From Cristatella mucedo (Eukaryota; Bryozoa; Phylactolaemata; Cristatellidae), in contig WPIO01000025.1 of assembly GCA_009760855.2 (NCBI GenBank), positions 2,963,501 to 3,027,500 on the forward strand: a stretch of DNA of 64,000 nucleotides, written 5' to 3'. How positions within the stretch are numbered: position 1 is the stretch's first letter; each line of letters opens with the position of its first letter. Below the pieces are notes generated by a model. The model was not told the DNA's origin. It ran no database searches and saw only the letters and a list, made by a program, of their open reading frames with translations. This document shows positions 10,240 to 20,236 of the stretch, in pieces. A program made the position numbers and the translations under genes.

Positions 10240-11156
10240 CTATGTATCTCCGTCAGTAACTCCACAAAGTCAAAAAGACCACGTGGGTGTTACGCAGGAG
10301 AGTTTTGTATAGCGCACTCACAGCCTAAGCGGCTTTCGGTACGCATTTGGTAGCCAATAGACTTCGTCTCACGGAACAAAGAGAAAGTGGCAAGCATAGC
10401 AGAGTTAGGAGAGCAGTTGAGGTAGTGAGTAGCATAGAAGTAGCAGTTCAGGACCGCTGAAAAAGATGTGCCATAGTCGGCAGTTGGAGAGTAGATGTCA
10501 TTGCGTAAGAATTGTGGAAGCGAGTTCCACAGTCTAGGACCTGCAGAGCTAAAGCTTCTGTCGCCAACTGTCTTTAAGCGAGGAATGGGACAGCTAATTT
10601 ATTGTCCACACAGGACCTGAGGGCACGAACAGGCTGAAACTGATGCAGCAGTTCAGCTAGGTACGAAGGAGCCAAGCCGTGGCGGGCCTTGTGGGTCAGC
10701 GTAAGAACTTTGCTCTGTATCCTTTGCTCAACCGGCAACCATCTTAGCTCTTTCAGCAAAGGTGACACGTGCTCAAACCGCTGGGACTTGAAGACCAGCC
10801 TTGCAGCCATATTCATAGTCCGCCGTAGTGGCATAATAGCTTTCTTTGGTAGCCCAGCCAAAAGGGAATTACAATAATCAAGCCGAGACAGAACTAAGGA
10901 GCTAGTCAAATTTTGTACAAGCCACTGTGGGAGACAGCTCCTAATCTCGGATAGGGATCGGATGTGATGGCTAGCTGTAGAGGCAGTCTTCTGAATGAAG
11001 CTTTTGTAATTGAGGCAGCTGTCGAACACGACACCTAGATTACAAGCACATGGTGAAGGTCGCACAATAGCATTACCTATTAGAACAGCAAAGCCTTTTA
11101 ATCCAGCTACACGCTTAGGGTGTCCTATGAGAAGCAGTTTGGTTTTATCGTCATTT
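10240..11156 (-). mobile_element. LINE-A copy inserted in inner LTR element
   Basis: This minus-strand copy of LINE family A is truncated at its 5' end inside the LNDDKT motif (about 11145-11156). It retains the C-terminal RT region (RPSPCACNLGVVFDSCLNYK, RLDYCNSLLAGLPKKA, LPVEQRIQ, HGLAPSYLAEL) in an open frame at 10574-11065. The 3' untranslated block reaches about 10240. It interrupts the gag of the inner LTR element. The sequence is cleaner than the copy at 387-1405, so it is probably younger. Confidence 0.85.
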
Positions 11157-11381
11157 AATAGGGCTAGCCAGCGCTGTTACCAGAGCCTCGCGAAGCAGAC
11201 GGTAGTCATCATTGATTGCCTTCGGCATGTAAGAATACGCATTGAAGGCGCTTCTTTCCAGGAAGAGAGGCAGATAATTGTGCCAGATTGTCGGATTGAC
11301 ACCGTACAGCTCGAGCCTCCGCTCCGAGTCAAGCAACCAAGTTGCGAAGTCCTCACCGACTTGAAAATGTTCAAGCAACAT
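11157..11381 (-). pseudogene. Gag N-terminus of inner LTR element, interrupted
   Basis: The minus-strand frame begins MLLEHFQVGEDFATWLLDSE and continues through a YLPLFLERSAFNAY segment, paralogous to the FLPLFLTGRSFAVY part of the outer gag at 6022-6633. It starts about 33 bases inside the 5' LTR. After roughly 75 residues it is cut by the LINE-A insertion at 11156. It would otherwise encode the capsid-forming protein. Confidence 0.75.
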
Positions 11382-11414
11382 TGCTTTAGGTCCCCGCCGC
11401 CACTGGCATTAGCT

Positions 11415-11654
11415 TGTAGTCTGAATTATCGTCGCGAACGGCACAGGACACCAGCCGACGAGCAACACCACCAGTTTATTCTCCCTCCACACGGAGCAGG
11501 GCGAAGCACAACTCTCCTCGCCCCTCTCGCCCACCGGAGTCCCCCGACTCCCTTGGCAAAACAACCACTAATAGCCCGGCTGCTTACCACATCGAGTGTC
11601 ACAGCCCACTCGTACAGCTATCAGGGGCAGTGTCATCAATTAAATAAAACCACA
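11415..11654 (-). repeat. 5' LTR of inner element
   Basis: The reverse complement of the family LTR, reading TGTAGTCTGAATTATCG...AAAACCACA on the plus strand, about 240 bp. It is immediately followed by CTCGG (11655-11659), the right target-site duplication. Confidence 0.9.
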
Positions 11655-11990
11655 CTCGGTGGTCCGACACTTGGACGAAATATTCAGAGAAAGGGGCCCG
11701 CCGCGGCAGCTCTTAATGGACACTTTCGCCACTTTCCGATCGGACGCAGTTCGCCAGCTTTTCGATCGTTGGGGGTACAAGCAATGTATCGCTGTGCCTA
11801 CTGGTCCTCTGGAAACGGTATAGTATAGCGAAACCACCGAACACTAAAAGGAGTGGCAGCCCGGAGTGGGCGGGACATAATGATGATGGTGTACTGGTAC
11901 AATCTCTCTGCAATGGAGCAGCTCTCAGGCTAGCCGCGATATTAGCCCTTGCCTTAGTGGGCCTAACTAGGGTACCTGGAGCAACCGTAG
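11655..11990 (+). pseudogene. Integrase core, continuation of outer element
   Basis: Beyond the inner element the integrase frame resumes with a VVRHLDEIFRERGPP segment and TFATFRSDAVRQLFDRWG. A frameshift near 11775 then leads to a CAYWSSGNGIV stretch. The codon expected to give the third catalytic acidic residue (Glu of the GIVERxHRT-like motif) is TAG at about 11823, followed by RNHRTLKGVAARSGRDI. The enzyme is therefore inactive in this copy. This segment ends near a poly-G run at 12019. Confidence 0.75.
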
Positions 11991-12011
11991 CTGGCGGACT
12001 AGCCAAGAAGA

Positions 12012-12690
12012 ATTGGGAAGGGGGGGGGGGGACACATTAGTTAAACCGGGAGCGGAGCGAGGCGTCAGTTGACAGCGAGATCCGCTTAGGTTAGAATCGA
12101 GCTTGGGTAGACAAAGAGCGGTCAGGATGTGGTCCGACTACTGCGCTCCACTAGACAAAGAGCTAAAGGATGGCAAGCTGGCGGAGGAGCCATCTAATAA
12201 ATTACAGGCAGATGCGAATAGGCCGATGACGGACACCGAGAGCTAGGGTCCGACAAAAATAGCAGCTACGCTCAAGGTCAAGAGGCGGGGATAGAGAGCT
12301 ATAAACGAGACGACGGACAGAGCTCAGGGCTGCAGCTTTGGTAGTCAATGCGAGACTACGCTTCTAGAGCACGAGAGGTGAACCTACGGCGACGGACAGC
12401 TAAGTGCAACTTGGACTGCGCAGTTGTGTTCTGCCGGCTACTCAGTTAGCTGCTCGTATCTTGGGGTGCTGTAGCGAATAGGGTAGTTAGTTATACTCGG
12501 ACTTCGGGAGTTCGCGCAGTTAACTCCGTCGGTCCGGTACACGCCGCGTAAACGCGTAGGGTAGTTATTATAGTCGGGCTTCGGGAGTTCGCGCAGTTAA
12601 CTCCGTTGGTCCGGTGCGCGCCGCGTAAAGCGCCTGCGCCGGCGCGTAACCACTACTAACAGGCCCACAATAAACTATTGCTTTCGGCAC
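12012..12690. repeat. GC-rich block with 75-bp tandem duplication in the outer element
   Basis: This block separates the integrase core (to about 11990) from the pol C-terminus (from about 12697). It starts at a poly-G run (12019-12030), has no long coding frame, and contains two adjacent copies of an approximately 75-bp unit (about 12481-12558 and 12559-12630) sharing CTTCGGGAGTTCGCGCAGTT. AATAAA occurs at about 12671. It could be a solo LTR or other insertion of an unrelated element; I could not define target-site duplications. Confidence 0.5.
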
Positions 12691-12696
12691 CCGGTT

Positions 12697-13152
12697 GTGG
12701 CCGCCTGTGTTTTAAGCGCACTGCAGCACTGCATCACACAGTCCACCGGTAGAGAACCGGGGGACGAGCTTCTCTACGCGGTTACATCTCTGCCACCGCC
12801 GGATTGGACGCCGGCTCATCGTCTTGCCGTCAGCTTTTCTCGTACGAATGGAAACCTCCGATGGCTCGCGAGCCTCGCACAGAGAGCTCTGGACGGAAAT
12901 GAATTGATTCAGGGTCAGCGGGTTTTCGTAAAACCCCCTGGAGCCCGTGTCACCACTCGATGGCCTCAGGGGACAGTTAGTGCCCCGGCGGAAGGAATTG
13001 GCATTGAAATTGATGGAATCCGCCGTCACCTAGCGGACATCAGACCAGTGCCGAACGCCAATAAACTCCATGACAACACTCCGATATTGGCCCTGCTAGT
13101 ATGTCCAGAGACGACGAGCCCGGCACACAGCTACGGCCAAGATGTGGCGTGA
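12697..13152 (+). pseudogene. Pol C-terminal domain of outer LTR element
   Basis: An open frame of 151 residues. The second half, NELIQGQRVFVKPPGARVTT and GTVSAPAEGIGIEIDGIRRH, has the layout of the integrase C-terminal (SH3-like) tail that ends gag-pol polyproteins of this type. It closes about 125 bases before the 3' LTR. The first half (ALQHCITQSTGREPGDELLY) is plausibly the linker after the integrase core, but I cannot place it confidently. The initial Met is probably not a real start. Confidence 0.7.
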
Positions 13153-13277
13153 GATCGCCGGCACGCTATGAGGACTATGTGGTTAATGTTTAGCCTTCTC
13201 GCTTTTTAAGCAGTGGTGAAGAACAGCTCCTTGCTGCTCTGGCTACATCGTTAGTTAATCTCCAGATCAGGTGGGCA

Positions 13278-13522
13278 TGTGGTTTTATTTAATTGATGGC
13301 ACTGCCCCTGATCGCTGTACGAGTGGGCTGTGACACTCGATGTGGTAAGCAGCCGGTCCGGGCTATTAGTGGTTGTTTTGCCAAGGGAGTCGGAGGACTC
13401 CGGCGGGCGAGAGGGGCGAGGAGAGTTGTGCTTCGCCCTGCTCTGTGTGGAGGGAGAATAAACTGTTGGTGTTGCTCATAGGCTGGTGTTCTGTGCCATT
13501 CGCGACGATAATTCTGACTACA
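13278..13522 (+). repeat. 3' LTR of outer element
   Basis: Direct repeat of 5763-6005, from TGTGGTTTTATTTAATTGAT to CTGACTACA, followed by the TSD GTGGT (13523-13527). It contains AATAAA at about 13456. Divergence from the 5' LTR is a modest number of substitutions by eye; a proper alignment would date the insertion. Confidence 0.9.
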
Positions 13523-13527
13523 GTGGT

Positions 13528-14010
13528 GGCAACGTGTGCGGTATTAGGCATGCAGTAAATAGTAAACAAGTATTATACTTAGGCCAGCAGGCTAAACCGT
13601 ACATAGAAAAACTCATCGCCACCTGTTTGTAAGACCTCTGACTAGTATTGTGCACAATGCACTAATCAGACACAGCTATGCAGGCAAAGCTTGCCGGAAC
13701 GAAAACAAGCTAGGTCACACTGCAAAGGCCCAAACGACCAAAATAGGTGAACAAATCTTACAAGTACCGAAGCTCCGGCGAACAAGACCACAACAGCGTC
13801 GGCCCACAATAATGCAAAACCACGCTCCCCCTGAGCTGCTTACCATAGAAGAGAAAAGAATGGTCACATCTGGTTCGACCGTGGATGAAGTAGCTGTTTC
13901 GATCCTATCGCATTGGTCGAACGGGTGAGGCCACGCTTAATCCTTGGTCTCGGTGCAAAAAGTTATTTTTCAGACCCTTGTCGGGGCTTTGGCCCAGATT
14001 CAATGACTGT
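13528..14010. repeat. Duplicated segment, unit 1, resumed after LTR insertion
   Basis: Host sequence resumes with GCAACGTGTGCGGTATTAGG, homologous to about 3660-3960 and 28080-28160. An open frame at 13650-13928 has no recognised motif. The minus strand of about 13640-14000 may be decayed integrase of the relic described next. Confidence 0.45.
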
Positions 14011-14013
14011 GCA

Positions 14014-14720
14014 TTATGACAGTCGGTCTTTCTGTTTAGGGGTGGGGCACAGATTCTTAGCTTCCAAATTTCGAACAAGTGAGCTGTCTCTGCTGTCAAG
14101 AATTATCTTAAAAATCGCGAAACGGCTAGGCCTAAAACCCGCCAGGGTAAGGTACTTCTGGTTTCTAAAGTGCGTAACGTCGCAGTGCAGCCACTGCCAG
14201 TTCTTGGCTACATTTAGCACGCCAGGACTCCGTGCGACCGTTGTCGGATCGACTGACTTGCAGCGAGGGTGTGCTTCCACAGCGTGCGTCATCGAACCTA
14301 ACAATAGCTTCTTTGTAGCCCATTCTAGCAAAATAGAGCGTTTAGTTTACCCCGAAGTGGTAAAGACCATGAAAACTCCCACGGTCGACGCTGACAGCCG
14401 GCGAAGACACATGCTCTGGGAAAGCTAGACAACTGCTACTAAGCCTTAAGAAGCACGTATGACTGGTCGGCTTCATTATCACATTAAGGCACCACATTTT
14501 TACACCGTGTCGTTTCGTGCTAATAATGCCAGCCTACATCTGAGAAGTGCCTCACCCACGCTATGAGCTCGTATAGGCATGTCCCAGACCAGCAAAGATC
14601 GAAGCCATAGATAGATGGTCGGTGCGTCAGTTTGAATTTCTACCCGGCACAAGGACCAAGCAACTGCCAGGTTAAGTACTCTGATGATTCGGTAAATTCC
14701 AACTGCCTGAATCATTGGCT
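14014..14720 (-). pseudogene. Old LTR-element pol relic (integrase and RNase H)
   Basis: Minus-strand frames resemble the pol of the LTR family above. 14500-14715 gives RVLNLAVAWSLCRVEIQTDA and a YLWLRSLLVWDMPIRAHSVG segment (RNase H). 14014-14331 gives CKSVDPTTVARSPGVLNVAK, then DVTHFRNQKYLTL and SRFAIFKI (integrase core). Domain order on the minus strand is correct. Many frame breaks indicate great age. The equivalent place in unit 3 carries a gag relic (31105-31296) of the same orientation, so the insertion probably predates the tandem duplication. Confidence 0.7.
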
Positions 14721-14789
14721 ATTAGCCTCCAAAGTATTTCACACATCAATATCTTGCCCTAAGACTTAGTCCTAGCCGATGTCACCGGC

Positions 14790-15130
14790 GATGTCATGCC
14801 ATGCTCGATCTAACAAACCAGGCGAAACCTCTCGAATCAAACAGGGTTCGTTCTCAAACCAGGTTCAATCTCAAACCAAGACGGCCAACAGCAGGGCATC
14901 ACATCGGCGAGTGCGAATGTTCCGACGGCCAGTATGACGACTGACGTGGCGCGCTCCAACAGCTCAATATAAACACGCAGCACAATCGTGCAGCGACGTC
15001 ATAGTTGATGCCATGACGTCGTTGTCACCCAAAGACGTCACAGCTTCGGTGCATAAGAACCCATCAGCTCTTGCCCACAAGATCCCATCAGCTCCGCTGG
15101 ACAAGACAACAAAACCACAAAGCTTTTTTG
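14790..15130 (+). promoter_or_regulatory. Conserved promoter-like block upstream of Tudor copy 1
   Basis: A block shared with 31370-31690. It has a TATA-like ATATAAA at 14967-14973 and several CRE-like palindromes (GACGTCAT near 14996-15003, TGACGTC at 15014-15020, GACGTCA at 15034-15040). It lies about 100-270 bases before the first Tudor exon I recognise (15244). Because an old LTR-element relic adjoins it, it may instead be an LTR, or an LTR reused as a promoter. Function is inferred from motifs only. Confidence 0.35.
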
Positions 15131-15243
15131 ATTACCACAGCTGACTTGGGAGGCCGGTATGAGCTAGTTTATGAGTCGCTAATTTAAGACCTGTGTTATT
15201 GGCTACAATTGCCCGTGCGTTGCGTATTTCATCCTTAGTGCAG

Positions 15244-15500
15244 GCAAAGCAGCTGCCCCGAAAATCGCTGGTCACGTAATGGCAGCAGATAACCCCAATG
15301 CAAGCGTTGCAGGCTAACGTCGCTGCCACTCTTCTCGGACGATGGGAGATACCCACATGGCAAATGAGGAGGAGTTTCCGGCTGACACAGATCCTCTGGT
15401 TGAAGATCCGCTGGATTACCCTGTTTCCCGTAGCCCAATGGCGGTGGGCCTAACTCTGCGTGTGCGTGTTTCATCTGTCGACAGCCCTGACTATTTCGCA
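15244..15500 (+). pseudogene. Tudor gene copy 1, exon 1 (frame-disrupted)
   Basis: This is homologous to exon 1 of copy 2 (31797-32051). The acceptor (TCCTTAGTGCAG) and donor (TTCGCA followed by GTAGGTGT) are both retained. The 5' third carries a small indel and an in-frame TAA near 15318, so this part cannot encode what copy 2 encodes. Downstream the frame is open: MGDTHMANEEEFPADTDPLV from 15342, DPLDYPVSRSPMAVGL, and the Tudor-entry segment RVSSVDSPDYFA. It is either a decayed exon or a copy that now starts at the Met at 15342. The exon ends in phase 0 and joins the next exon in frame. Confidence 0.6.
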
Positions 15501-15631
15501 GTAGGTGTCACGACTGGCAGCGCTTTCTAGCGTCCACGTAAAGCGAGATGCTTGCTGCTAATGACCGGTACACTGCCTTCTCGAAAATCCGCCGCCGACT
15601 ATCGGGCACCTGAGATTTCACGACATTTTAG

Positions 15632-15718
15632 GCCGTACTTAAAAAGAAGTCGCAAATTTTGGAAGATCTCGTGCTCGAGATGTCATCAGTCTACGAAGAA
15701 CCACCGTACAACATTCCT
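15632..15718 (+). CDS. Tudor gene copy 1, exon 2
   Basis: An 87-base exon (29 codons) between acceptor CGACATTTTAG and donor GTATGT, phase 0 at both ends. It encodes AVLKKKSQILEDLVLEMSSV and then YEEPPYNIP. This is the LxxLxxEMxxxY helix that precedes the Tudor barrel in extended-Tudor proteins such as TDRD5/TDRD7. Copy 2 (32187-32273) has exactly the same length and splice sites. Confidence 0.7.
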
Positions 15719-17212
15719 GTATGTCGATGTGGCTGGCTTCCGCTGTGCACGTTAGCGCCAGCGCCGTTGCAGGCTTGGTTTGCCTGTTGCCATTACAATT
15801 TACTTACTTTGGCCAAAAAGAGGACCATTTGAAAAGAAAACTTGGCTTCTAGCAACAAGGTGATGAATTTCTTAAGCTTATTTAGGGGCCATTATTATAG
15901 ATATTTATATAGCCCCAGCCCTAGTCTCCCGTGAGTTTGCTCTGATCAGTATCGAGAGTAAAACAACGATCGATTAGTGGCGTTCCTCAGAGTGGCAGTC
16001 TTTGCAAGAGTGCTGATAGCCGGGCTGATATAGGCTCCGAGTCGATTACTGCATGATTAACATTCCTAAATAAATGCTGGCTCTTCCGGACAATATGTCG
16101 AAGAGCCTTTTCCTGGAAGTCTTCCCACCAGCTTTGTTTTTTTCTTATTTAAACTGGTGCCTCACAGCTGTGATGTCCTTTGTTTTATTTGCTAAACGTT
16201 TATCGCCTCTATTAATGATAAAGCTGACACTTATTTCCTGTTCAAATTAGGCTGAGAACTCACAAGTGTAAACTGGCAAAGCAAATTAATGTGCAACAGA
16301 AGCATGGAACTATGTCATTGGTGCCATTTAAAAGGGGCCAATAAGCATAAGTGAAGCTTCAGTTTTTTTAAAAGCAGGTTATTGATCTAAACTGTCAATT
16401 CATTAGATAATGGGTAAAGAAATAATAAGATAATATTAGACGGTGTATGTTTTGAACCCAGATCTTGAACCTAGTTACCGAAGGAGTAGTGCAAGATTGG
16501 GCTGAGCACTGGTCGATCTAACCTTTTTAGTAACTGAGCGCCTTTCGGCTTTTGCATATTACAGGATCGGTTCCGCTCAATGCAAACATTTTATGTTCTC
16601 AGTTTTGGCATAAGGATTTAAATTATTACGTAGCTCCAGCCATCCACGAATGCTCAGTAAAGCAAGCTGCCGAAGACTGGCAGGAGGACAATTGTTTTTC
16701 GTCTTTCTTGTCCGGCATACATCAAGCTCGGGATGTGTATCTACGGCAACAGCATTGGGGTATGTGTGGTAGTGTACCTAAAGGTACATGCTCGGTGGTT
16801 TGGTGCAAAAACTCTCTATGCTATCTTTCGTCGTGCTCCCCCTAATAATGGTTGCAAACTTCCCAGTCCTTTTATGATGGTAGCCTTTCATGCCGATTGG
16901 ACGGCAGGGTAAATGCTTTAATTGTTGATCTTGACGAGTCCGTCGGCGTAACCTCTACCGTCTGTCATAAGCAGTGTACTGTTAATCTCTTAACTAAAGT
17001 GTATTCGATATATTTGTATTTCACTCCTGCTCCTGTATTAAACTAGCATTTCTCCTTAGCAGTTGCTTGCTGTCGCGGTGATGCATTACCTTTCCATTCG
17101 AAAGCTGGTGAGTGCAACAGATTCTTGGTGCTATTCCTTAGACCGCTAGCAGCAGGCTAGCTTAGTCATTTGGGGACTCTGCCTTCATACATTTTGTTTC
17201 TTGCACCTCTAG

Positions 17213-17314
17213 GTACCTATTTCAGACCTAATCGTTGGCGGTTGGTACGCAGCTTACGTAGACGACCTTTGCTACAGAGTAAAGCTTCTGCAAGTGAGGC
17301 AAGAAAGTCTTGAG
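17213..17314 (+). CDS. Tudor gene copy 1, exon 3 (Tudor core, first strands)
   Basis: A 102-base exon (34 codons), acceptor TTGCACCTCTAG and donor GTAAGA, phase 0. It encodes VPISDLIVGGWYAAYVDDLC and YRVKLLQVRQESLE. This is the canonical Tudor opening, with a hydrophobic run, G-x-YAA, D-D and YR, whose aromatic residues normally form part of the dimethylarginine cage. Copy 2's exon is one codon longer. Confidence 0.75.
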
Positions 17315-19084
17315 GTAAGAACCACCAGCTGGCGGACGCTATTTGGTTGCCTCTTTTTGCTCGTTTCTCTATATGCTTCGTGGTATATTCTGGAGAAATT
17401 TGGTGCTGCGTGTCCATTCGTGTTCAGCTCAGTAAACATATGTCGATTTTGTCAGGCCGGGATTTCTCCGTATTTACGCCCGGGGCTTGCTCCGTGGCAA
17501 CATTGCGTCATTTGCATTTTGAGCCGAGTATTTCGATATCGTATCGGGCGGGTGCTGCTTGTCGGATGAACGTCTTGCCGATGTATCTCCTGCGGCATAA
17601 CTTCTAGTAATTTCTGCAATTCATATTTATTACCTTATTTGGGCTACCATGGTCAGACCTTTTCATTACAGGCTTATCGTGTTTTTATTTGAGGCTAATC
17701 TATTTTGCTTTGTCGGCGATAGCTACAGAGGTGACATCTATCTCTGCTGTGTCTGCTTGCTGCGTATTATTGTGTAGGGCGCGCTCTTTTTCTCTTCTTC
17801 CCGGTGCGCTAATTATTGTGTTTGCACGATATGCTCTAATTAATTTACCTAAGAATGTCTAGTGGCCTCAAGAAATTGCTTTCTATTGACAGCTGACCAA
17901 CTACATACCGTTGTTCGTGTCTTAATAAAGCCATTAGATTAGGCTAATGGTGCTATGCTAAAGAAGTTTTTGACATACGTTTCAAAACGTGCAAGCGACG
18001 TTTAGGTGAGCGTGCTATAGCCCGCTGACTAATTTCACAAAACGAACGGGGAACGCACTTACATTATTCAAATGGAGACCCAGAGAAGAATAAATGGCGT
18101 AGAAAACGCAGTACAAGACGGCCGCAGAGGAATTTAGGGCACTTCCATCAAGTATAGATCAATTTCGAGCTCGAAAGATTGATGAATCGAAAGATTGAAA
18201 TATTGATTACTCCCACAGCGAGGTTGACGTTTTGCCATGCCCGTAACTTAAAAAAGGCCTCTTTAAAAGGAGCCTCTGTATGTTTCCCGTTATACTCTAC
18301 TGGATGCAAAAGCTTTCTGCTGTTGAAGTTTTCGAATACAAGATGCATTGAACTCCTCGATTTTGCTACCTGGAGCTTTGCAGAGTCAACAATGATCTTA
18401 ATAGAGGGTCCAGCGACTTTTACCAAATTGTTGGGTCAGCCTGGCTTATCCGCCCACCGAGCTCTTCCCGTCGAGACAGCGGACCCACTTGCAGCAGCTG
18501 CTTCCAAGCCACTGTGCTGGGATTGCGGCCCGGTTCTGGGTTTCCTTAATAAACGGCATCTGCCAGAGCCGTCTTGATCTGTGCGCGACTGCCCGCACAA
18601 ATAAAACACAAATGATAATTGCAGCTCGCGGCCCATAGAACACGGACTGCAGTATTATATACACGTTGCAGCTACTGGCTAAGATTTTTGTCCAAACCTT
18701 TCCTGGCTTGTATATTGGTTTGTCGTCATAGCACGATCCTCATTAGGGGATCTGGCGTAGTCGAAAAAGGTGAAGCGAACTAATTATTTAGACTGTTATT
18801 AAGGCGTCAGCGTGATTATACTACTAGCAGCAAAGGAAATACTCTGGCTACGATACGTTGCTAAGGTATTGAAAGCTTCTAGTTGAATCAAGTAGGCGAT
18901 GCTGCATTCAGTGTACTGAAGCTCTGCCTTTTATACGCAAGTAAAGTAGTAAGACGGGTCATTTTTGCAGCTGCAGTACTGTGCAGAGAATGATCAAAGT
19001 CAGGCCAATAGGGCTTACAACGACAATTAACATTAATATTCAAGGTTTTGTCGATCACTTTCAGGTCCCTTCATTTTTTTGCTC

Positions 19085-19530
19085 AAGCCTAAATATCGGA
19101 TCTACTGCCCCACCAGGTTAAGCACCATACCATCCGCTTTTCGGAATTAGTTTACCAATACCTCGTACAAACCTCAAATCCTTTAAGGACCGTACCTTTA
19201 GTTCTTATGCTCCCAGAGCCCGGAGCGCACTCCCGACTTCCTTCACAACATCCCCTGACTTGATCACATTTAAAAATAAATTAAAAACGTGCATATTTAT
19301 GACAGCATTTAGTAGATCCCCGTGAGTTGTCCTTTATGTGCTTATGTGTGCTGACACTGTTGCATGCAGCCAATAACCATACTTGCATGCTGACCCTGTG
19401 CATGTCACCCCTAACCATGTTATTCTTGTTGCATATCAAGCATGATACCATTCACCATTCGATCGTGTTTGAGTTATCTGAGGGTGCTTTATCAAATTTA
19501 TTATTAATATTATTATTACGTCTCTTGATT
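19085..19530 (+). mobile_element. L2-like LINE-B 3' end, copy-1 specific
   Basis: This encodes the RT protein tail VPRTNLKSFKDRTFSSYAP and FKNKLKTCIF (about 19155-19300), followed by a 3' untranslated part and the tail GAGGGTGCTTTATCAAATTT plus a TTATTA repeat. Flanking host sequence matches 35850-35880 of unit 3 without the insert, so this copy arrived after the duplication. Confidence 0.75.
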
Positions 19531-20178
19531 TAGAGAAGTCAAGCCGCCCTGATTCAAGTAGAACATTTCCCATATCATTCTAAGATCAACATACGGGTGC
19601 ATCTTAAATTGCCTGCTTTGAGGTGGTTGCAGAGAAACACAGTGCTCGTATATGATCGTTGGCACTCTGATAGTAAACCGCTTTCCCTGATCGTAAACGG
19701 CTTCAGTAGCGTCGCCAGATTTAGCTAGAGAGAGAACCCCAAATAATGAGTTAAAGGAAAATATTACATGAAACGGAAAATAACAAAAAATACTACGGTA
19801 AAAAGCTTAAAGGAAAATGTTAATTTTCAGCTTCCCTTTGAATGTTGTCGAAGAAGGTGATATCGTGATGCCAGTTGGCACTAAGCTCAGAGCCTTGTGG
19901 TGAAGAAGTCTAATGGAGCCCGACTGAATTAGGTATGCTGTAGTGCTATGCTGACATAATTTTGAATATAGCTCAGCTGTTTGCTCATTCGATGTACCTT
20001 TGTGTAATCTTATGGGTGATTGTAGTACCCATATCGCGAGAGTTAGATCTGAAACTGTGTATAATACTTTGTATGCTACCCTATTTGTTCCGGGCAGTCA
20101 AGTGCGAAGTCATATCTGAGCTCACTTAAAAATCAGGCGTAGCTGTTGTTTGAGCTTGTATTCTCTATCTATGTCTCG

Positions 20179-20180
<2 letters not shown>

Positions 20181-20213
<33 letters not shown>
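20181..20213. repeat. CT microsatellite next to Tudor exon 4 acceptor
   Basis: About 16 CT dinucleotides ending 23 bases before the exon. They may serve as, or extend, the polypyrimidine tract. A similar tract is at 37872-37913 before copy 2's exon 4. Confidence 0.9.
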
Positions 20214-20216
<3 letters not shown>

Positions 20217-20236
20217 GATGAATGATTTGGCACTAG

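Larger units (their letters stand above)
8893..11654 (-). mobile_element. Inner, inverted LTR retrotransposon of the same family, TSD CTCGG
   Basis: A second member of the family inserted in opposite orientation into the integrase core of the outer element. Its LTRs are 8893-9137 (3') and 11415-11654 (5'). Flanking copies of CTCGG at 8888-8892 and 11655-11659 are the 5-bp target-site duplication. Removing the insert and one TSD copy puts the outer integrase frame back in register, which is strong support. Internally only a gag start, an inserted LINE-A, a GC-rich repetitive block and a pol C-terminal scrap remain; protease, RT and RNase H are absent. Confidence 0.85.
5758..13527 (+). mobile_element. 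LTR retrotransposon with nested insertion and 5-bp TSD
   Basis: A complete insertion is bounded by GTGGT at 5758-5762 and GTGGT at 13523-13527. The unoccupied host sequence can be seen near 28075 (ATAAACATG, five bases, TGCAACGTG), which supports the boundaries. The two LTRs (5763-6005 and 13278-13522) are direct repeats with TGT...ACA ends. Between them lie gag, protease, RT, RNase H and integrase remnants in the order PR-RT-RH-IN, as in Ty3/gypsy-type elements. The integrase is interrupted by a second, inverted element of the same family (8893-11654). Frameshifts and stops in gag-pol show that it is dead. Family naming beyond LTR/gypsy-like would need a search. Confidence 0.85.
15501..20236 (+). 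other. Introns of Tudor copy 1
   Basis: Introns between exons 1 and 4 of copy 1. Much of the sequence is alignable by eye to copy 2's introns (for example 17940-18900 with 34950-35750, and 15850-17100 with 32600-34150). A plus-strand open frame at 16552-16845 is not maintained in copy 2, so I do not call it an exon. Copy 1 has its own LINE-B insertion at 19085-19530. Confidence 0.5.

Noticed and set aside
15132-15356. Minus-strand frame conserved as an open frame at 31685-31912 (ending HTGLPSQLW / HTNLPSQLW)
   Set aside because: It overlaps Tudor exon 1 and its upstream flank on the opposite strand. Similarity follows from the duplication, and I recognise no protein family.
16552-16845. Extra Tudor-gene exon between exons 2 and 3 of copy 1
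   Set aside because: The matching region in copy 2 (33485-33750) has multiple stops and frameshifts, and exons 2 and 3 already join in phase.
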